Below the pieces are notes generated by a model. That model saw nothing but the letters and a program-made list of their open reading frames with translations, did not search any database and was not told the origin of the DNA. From Novosphingobium sp. (GTDB taxonomy: Bacteria; Pseudomonadota; Alphaproteobacteria; Sphingomonadales; Sphingomonadaceae), in the NCBI GenBank assembly GCA_027490345.1, contig JAIXYF010000401.1:1-6950 (forward strand): 6,950 nucleotides of DNA. Direction: 5' to 3'. Both the position numbers and the translations under genes were made by a program. Below are positions 5,769-6,950 of this stretch, one piece after another (position 1 is the first letter of the stretch; each line of letters opens with the position of its first letter).

Positions 5769-6950
5769 ATTCAGGACCGGCCCCCGGGCGCCTCGAAGGT
5801 GCTCCCCAAACTGCTCATCGTTGAAGATGATCCGGGCCTGCAGGCGCAGCTCAAGTGGGCCTATGAGGATTTCGAGGTGCTTATCGCGGGTGATCGGCAG
5901 ACCGCGCTGGCGCTGCTGCGCTCCGAGGAACCGTCGGTGGTCACGCTCGATCTTGGCCTGCCGCCCGATCCGGATGGCACGAGCGAGGGCTTTGCCGTGC
6001 TCGATGCGATCATGGCGCTGAAGCCCGATACCAAAGTGATCGTGGCGAGCGGGCACGGCGCGCGGGAAAGTGCGCTGCGCGCGATCCAGCACGGGGCCTA
6101 TGATTTCTATGCCAAGCCCGTCGATATCGATGCGCTGGGGCTGATCGTGCGGCGCGCGCTGCATCTCCACCGGATCGAGGCGGAAAACCGCCAGCTGGCC
6201 GAACGCGCGCCCGAAGGCAACAAGGTGCTGGGCCGCCTGATCACCGGCGCGCCCGAAATGGTCAAAGTGGCGCGCACGATCGAGCGCGTGGCAGGCACCA
6301 ATGTTTCGGTCATGCTGCTGGGCGCCAGCGGCACTGGCAAGGAACTGCTCGCGCGCGGCGTGCATGAGGCCAGCCCGCGCCGGCAGGGCACCTTCGTGGC
6401 GATCAACTGCGCGGCGATCCCGGAAAACCTGCTGGAAAGCGAGCTGTTCGGCCATGAAAAGGGCGCCTTCACGGGCGCGGTGAAGACCACCGAGGGCAAG
6501 ATCGAGCAGGCCAGTGGCGGCACGCTGTTCCTCGATGAAGTGGGCGACATTCCCTTTGCGCTGCAGGTGAAGCTGCTGCGCTTCCTGCAGGAACGCACGA
6601 TCGAGCGCATCGGCGGGCGCCGCTCGATCGAGGTTGATACGCGCATCGTCTGCGCCACGCATCAGAACCTTGAGGCGATGATCACCGACGGGCGCTTCCG
6701 CGAGGACTTGTTCTATCGGCTGGCCGAAATCGTCGTGCGCATTCCCAGTCTGGCCGAACGGCCGGGCGATGCCGGGCTGCTGGCCAAGGCCTTCCTCACG
6801 CGGTTTGCCGCCGAGATGAACCCCTCGGTCAAGGGTTTTGCGCCCGATGCGCTGGCCGCCATCGATGCGTGGACATGGCCGGGCAACGTGCGCGAGTTGG
6901 AAAACCGGGTGAAGCGCGCGGTGATCATGGCCGATGGCAAGCTGGTCGCG
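5766..6950 (+). CDS. prsR: PEP-CTERM-box response regulator PrsR (sigma-54-dependent activator), 3' end outside window
   Basis: 395 codons are open to the right edge. The receiver domain (about 15-130) has the acidic pair Asp21-Asp22, the phosphoacceptor Asp62 in TLDLGLPP, Ser95 at the Thr/Ser switch site, and Lys117 in YAKP. The AAA+ sigma-54 interaction domain (about 158-385) shows Walker A GASGTGKE (186-193) with Lys192, the sigma-54-contacting GAFTGA loop (233-238), Walker B GGTLFLDE (251-258), candidate arginine-finger residues in GRFREDLFYRL (309-319), and WPGNVREL (371-378). The expected C-terminal Fis-type helix-turn-helix (roughly 55-60 residues) lies beyond the window. Phosphorylated PrsR should oligomerise and drive ATP-dependent opening of RNA polymerase-sigma-54 promoters of EPS and PEP-CTERM genes. 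The loop after Asp62 (PPDPDGTSEGF) is typical of PrsR as I recall it. The ATG overlaps the kinase stop; a GTG at 5799 (residue 12) is a possible later start that would remove an unusual short N-terminal extension. Confidence 0.93.
   Translation, partial: MIQDRPPGASKVLPKLLIVEDDPGLQAQLKWAYEDFEVLIAGDRQTALALLRSEEPSVVTLDLGLPPDPDGTSEGFAVLDAIMALKPDTKVIVASGHGARESALRAIQHGAYDFYAKPVDIDALGLIVRRALHLHRIEAENRQLAERAPEGNKVLGRLITGAPEMVKVARTIERVAGTNVSVMLLGASGTGKELLARGVHEASPRRQGTFVAINCAAIPENLLESELFGHEKGAFTGAVKTTEGKIEQASGGTLFLDEVGDIPFALQVKLLRFLQERTIERIGGRRSIEVDTRIVCATHQNLEAMITDGRFREDLFYRLAEIVVRIPSLAERPGDAGLLAKAFLTRFAAEMNPSVKGFAPDALAAIDAWTWPGNVRELENRVKRAVIMADGKLVA

Noticed and set aside
5322..6662. 446-codon minus-strand open frame across the prsK 3' end and prsR
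   Set aside because: It crosses two recognisable plus-strand genes and its translation has no coherent domain; antisense shadow.

Overview
The window is GC-rich, densely coded bacterial DNA. The encoded proteins look alphaproteobacterial, most like a sphingomonad (Novosphingobium, Sphingomonas or Erythrobacter type). That placement comes from recalled family resemblance and base composition; no search was run.

Layout. Positions 1-1988 (minus strand) hold a patatin-like phospholipase family gene whose 3' end lies outside the window. Positions 1989-2227 are a 239-bp divergent intergenic region with a cluster of GTTTAC/GTAAAC-like repeats and one short palindrome. Three plus-strand genes then follow in a tight, probably single, transcription unit. 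The first is a membrane sugar-phosphate transferase of the XrtA/PEP-CTERM-associated type (2228-3613). The second is a multi-membrane-span, GAF-containing histidine kinase of the PrsK type (3637-5766). The third is a sigma-54-dependent response regulator of the PrsR type (5766 to the right edge), cut off before its DNA-binding domain.

How they fit together. The three plus-strand genes are the signature start of an exosortase A (XrtA)/PEP-CTERM exopolysaccharide locus. The transferase would start assembly of a lipid-linked repeat unit at the inner membrane. PrsK and PrsR would sense a membrane or cytoplasmic cue and switch on sigma-54 promoters of polysaccharide and PEP-CTERM genes. The exosortase itself, PrsT and the remaining EPS genes are not in the window and would be expected to the right. 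The divergent patatin-like gene shares the upstream region; whether it works with the EPS system is unknown.

No RNA genes, mobile elements, CRISPR arrays or frameshifts were seen. The genes belong to known families, so I do not claim a new system. The least explained parts are the repeat cluster in the divergent promoter region and the role of the patatin-like neighbour.
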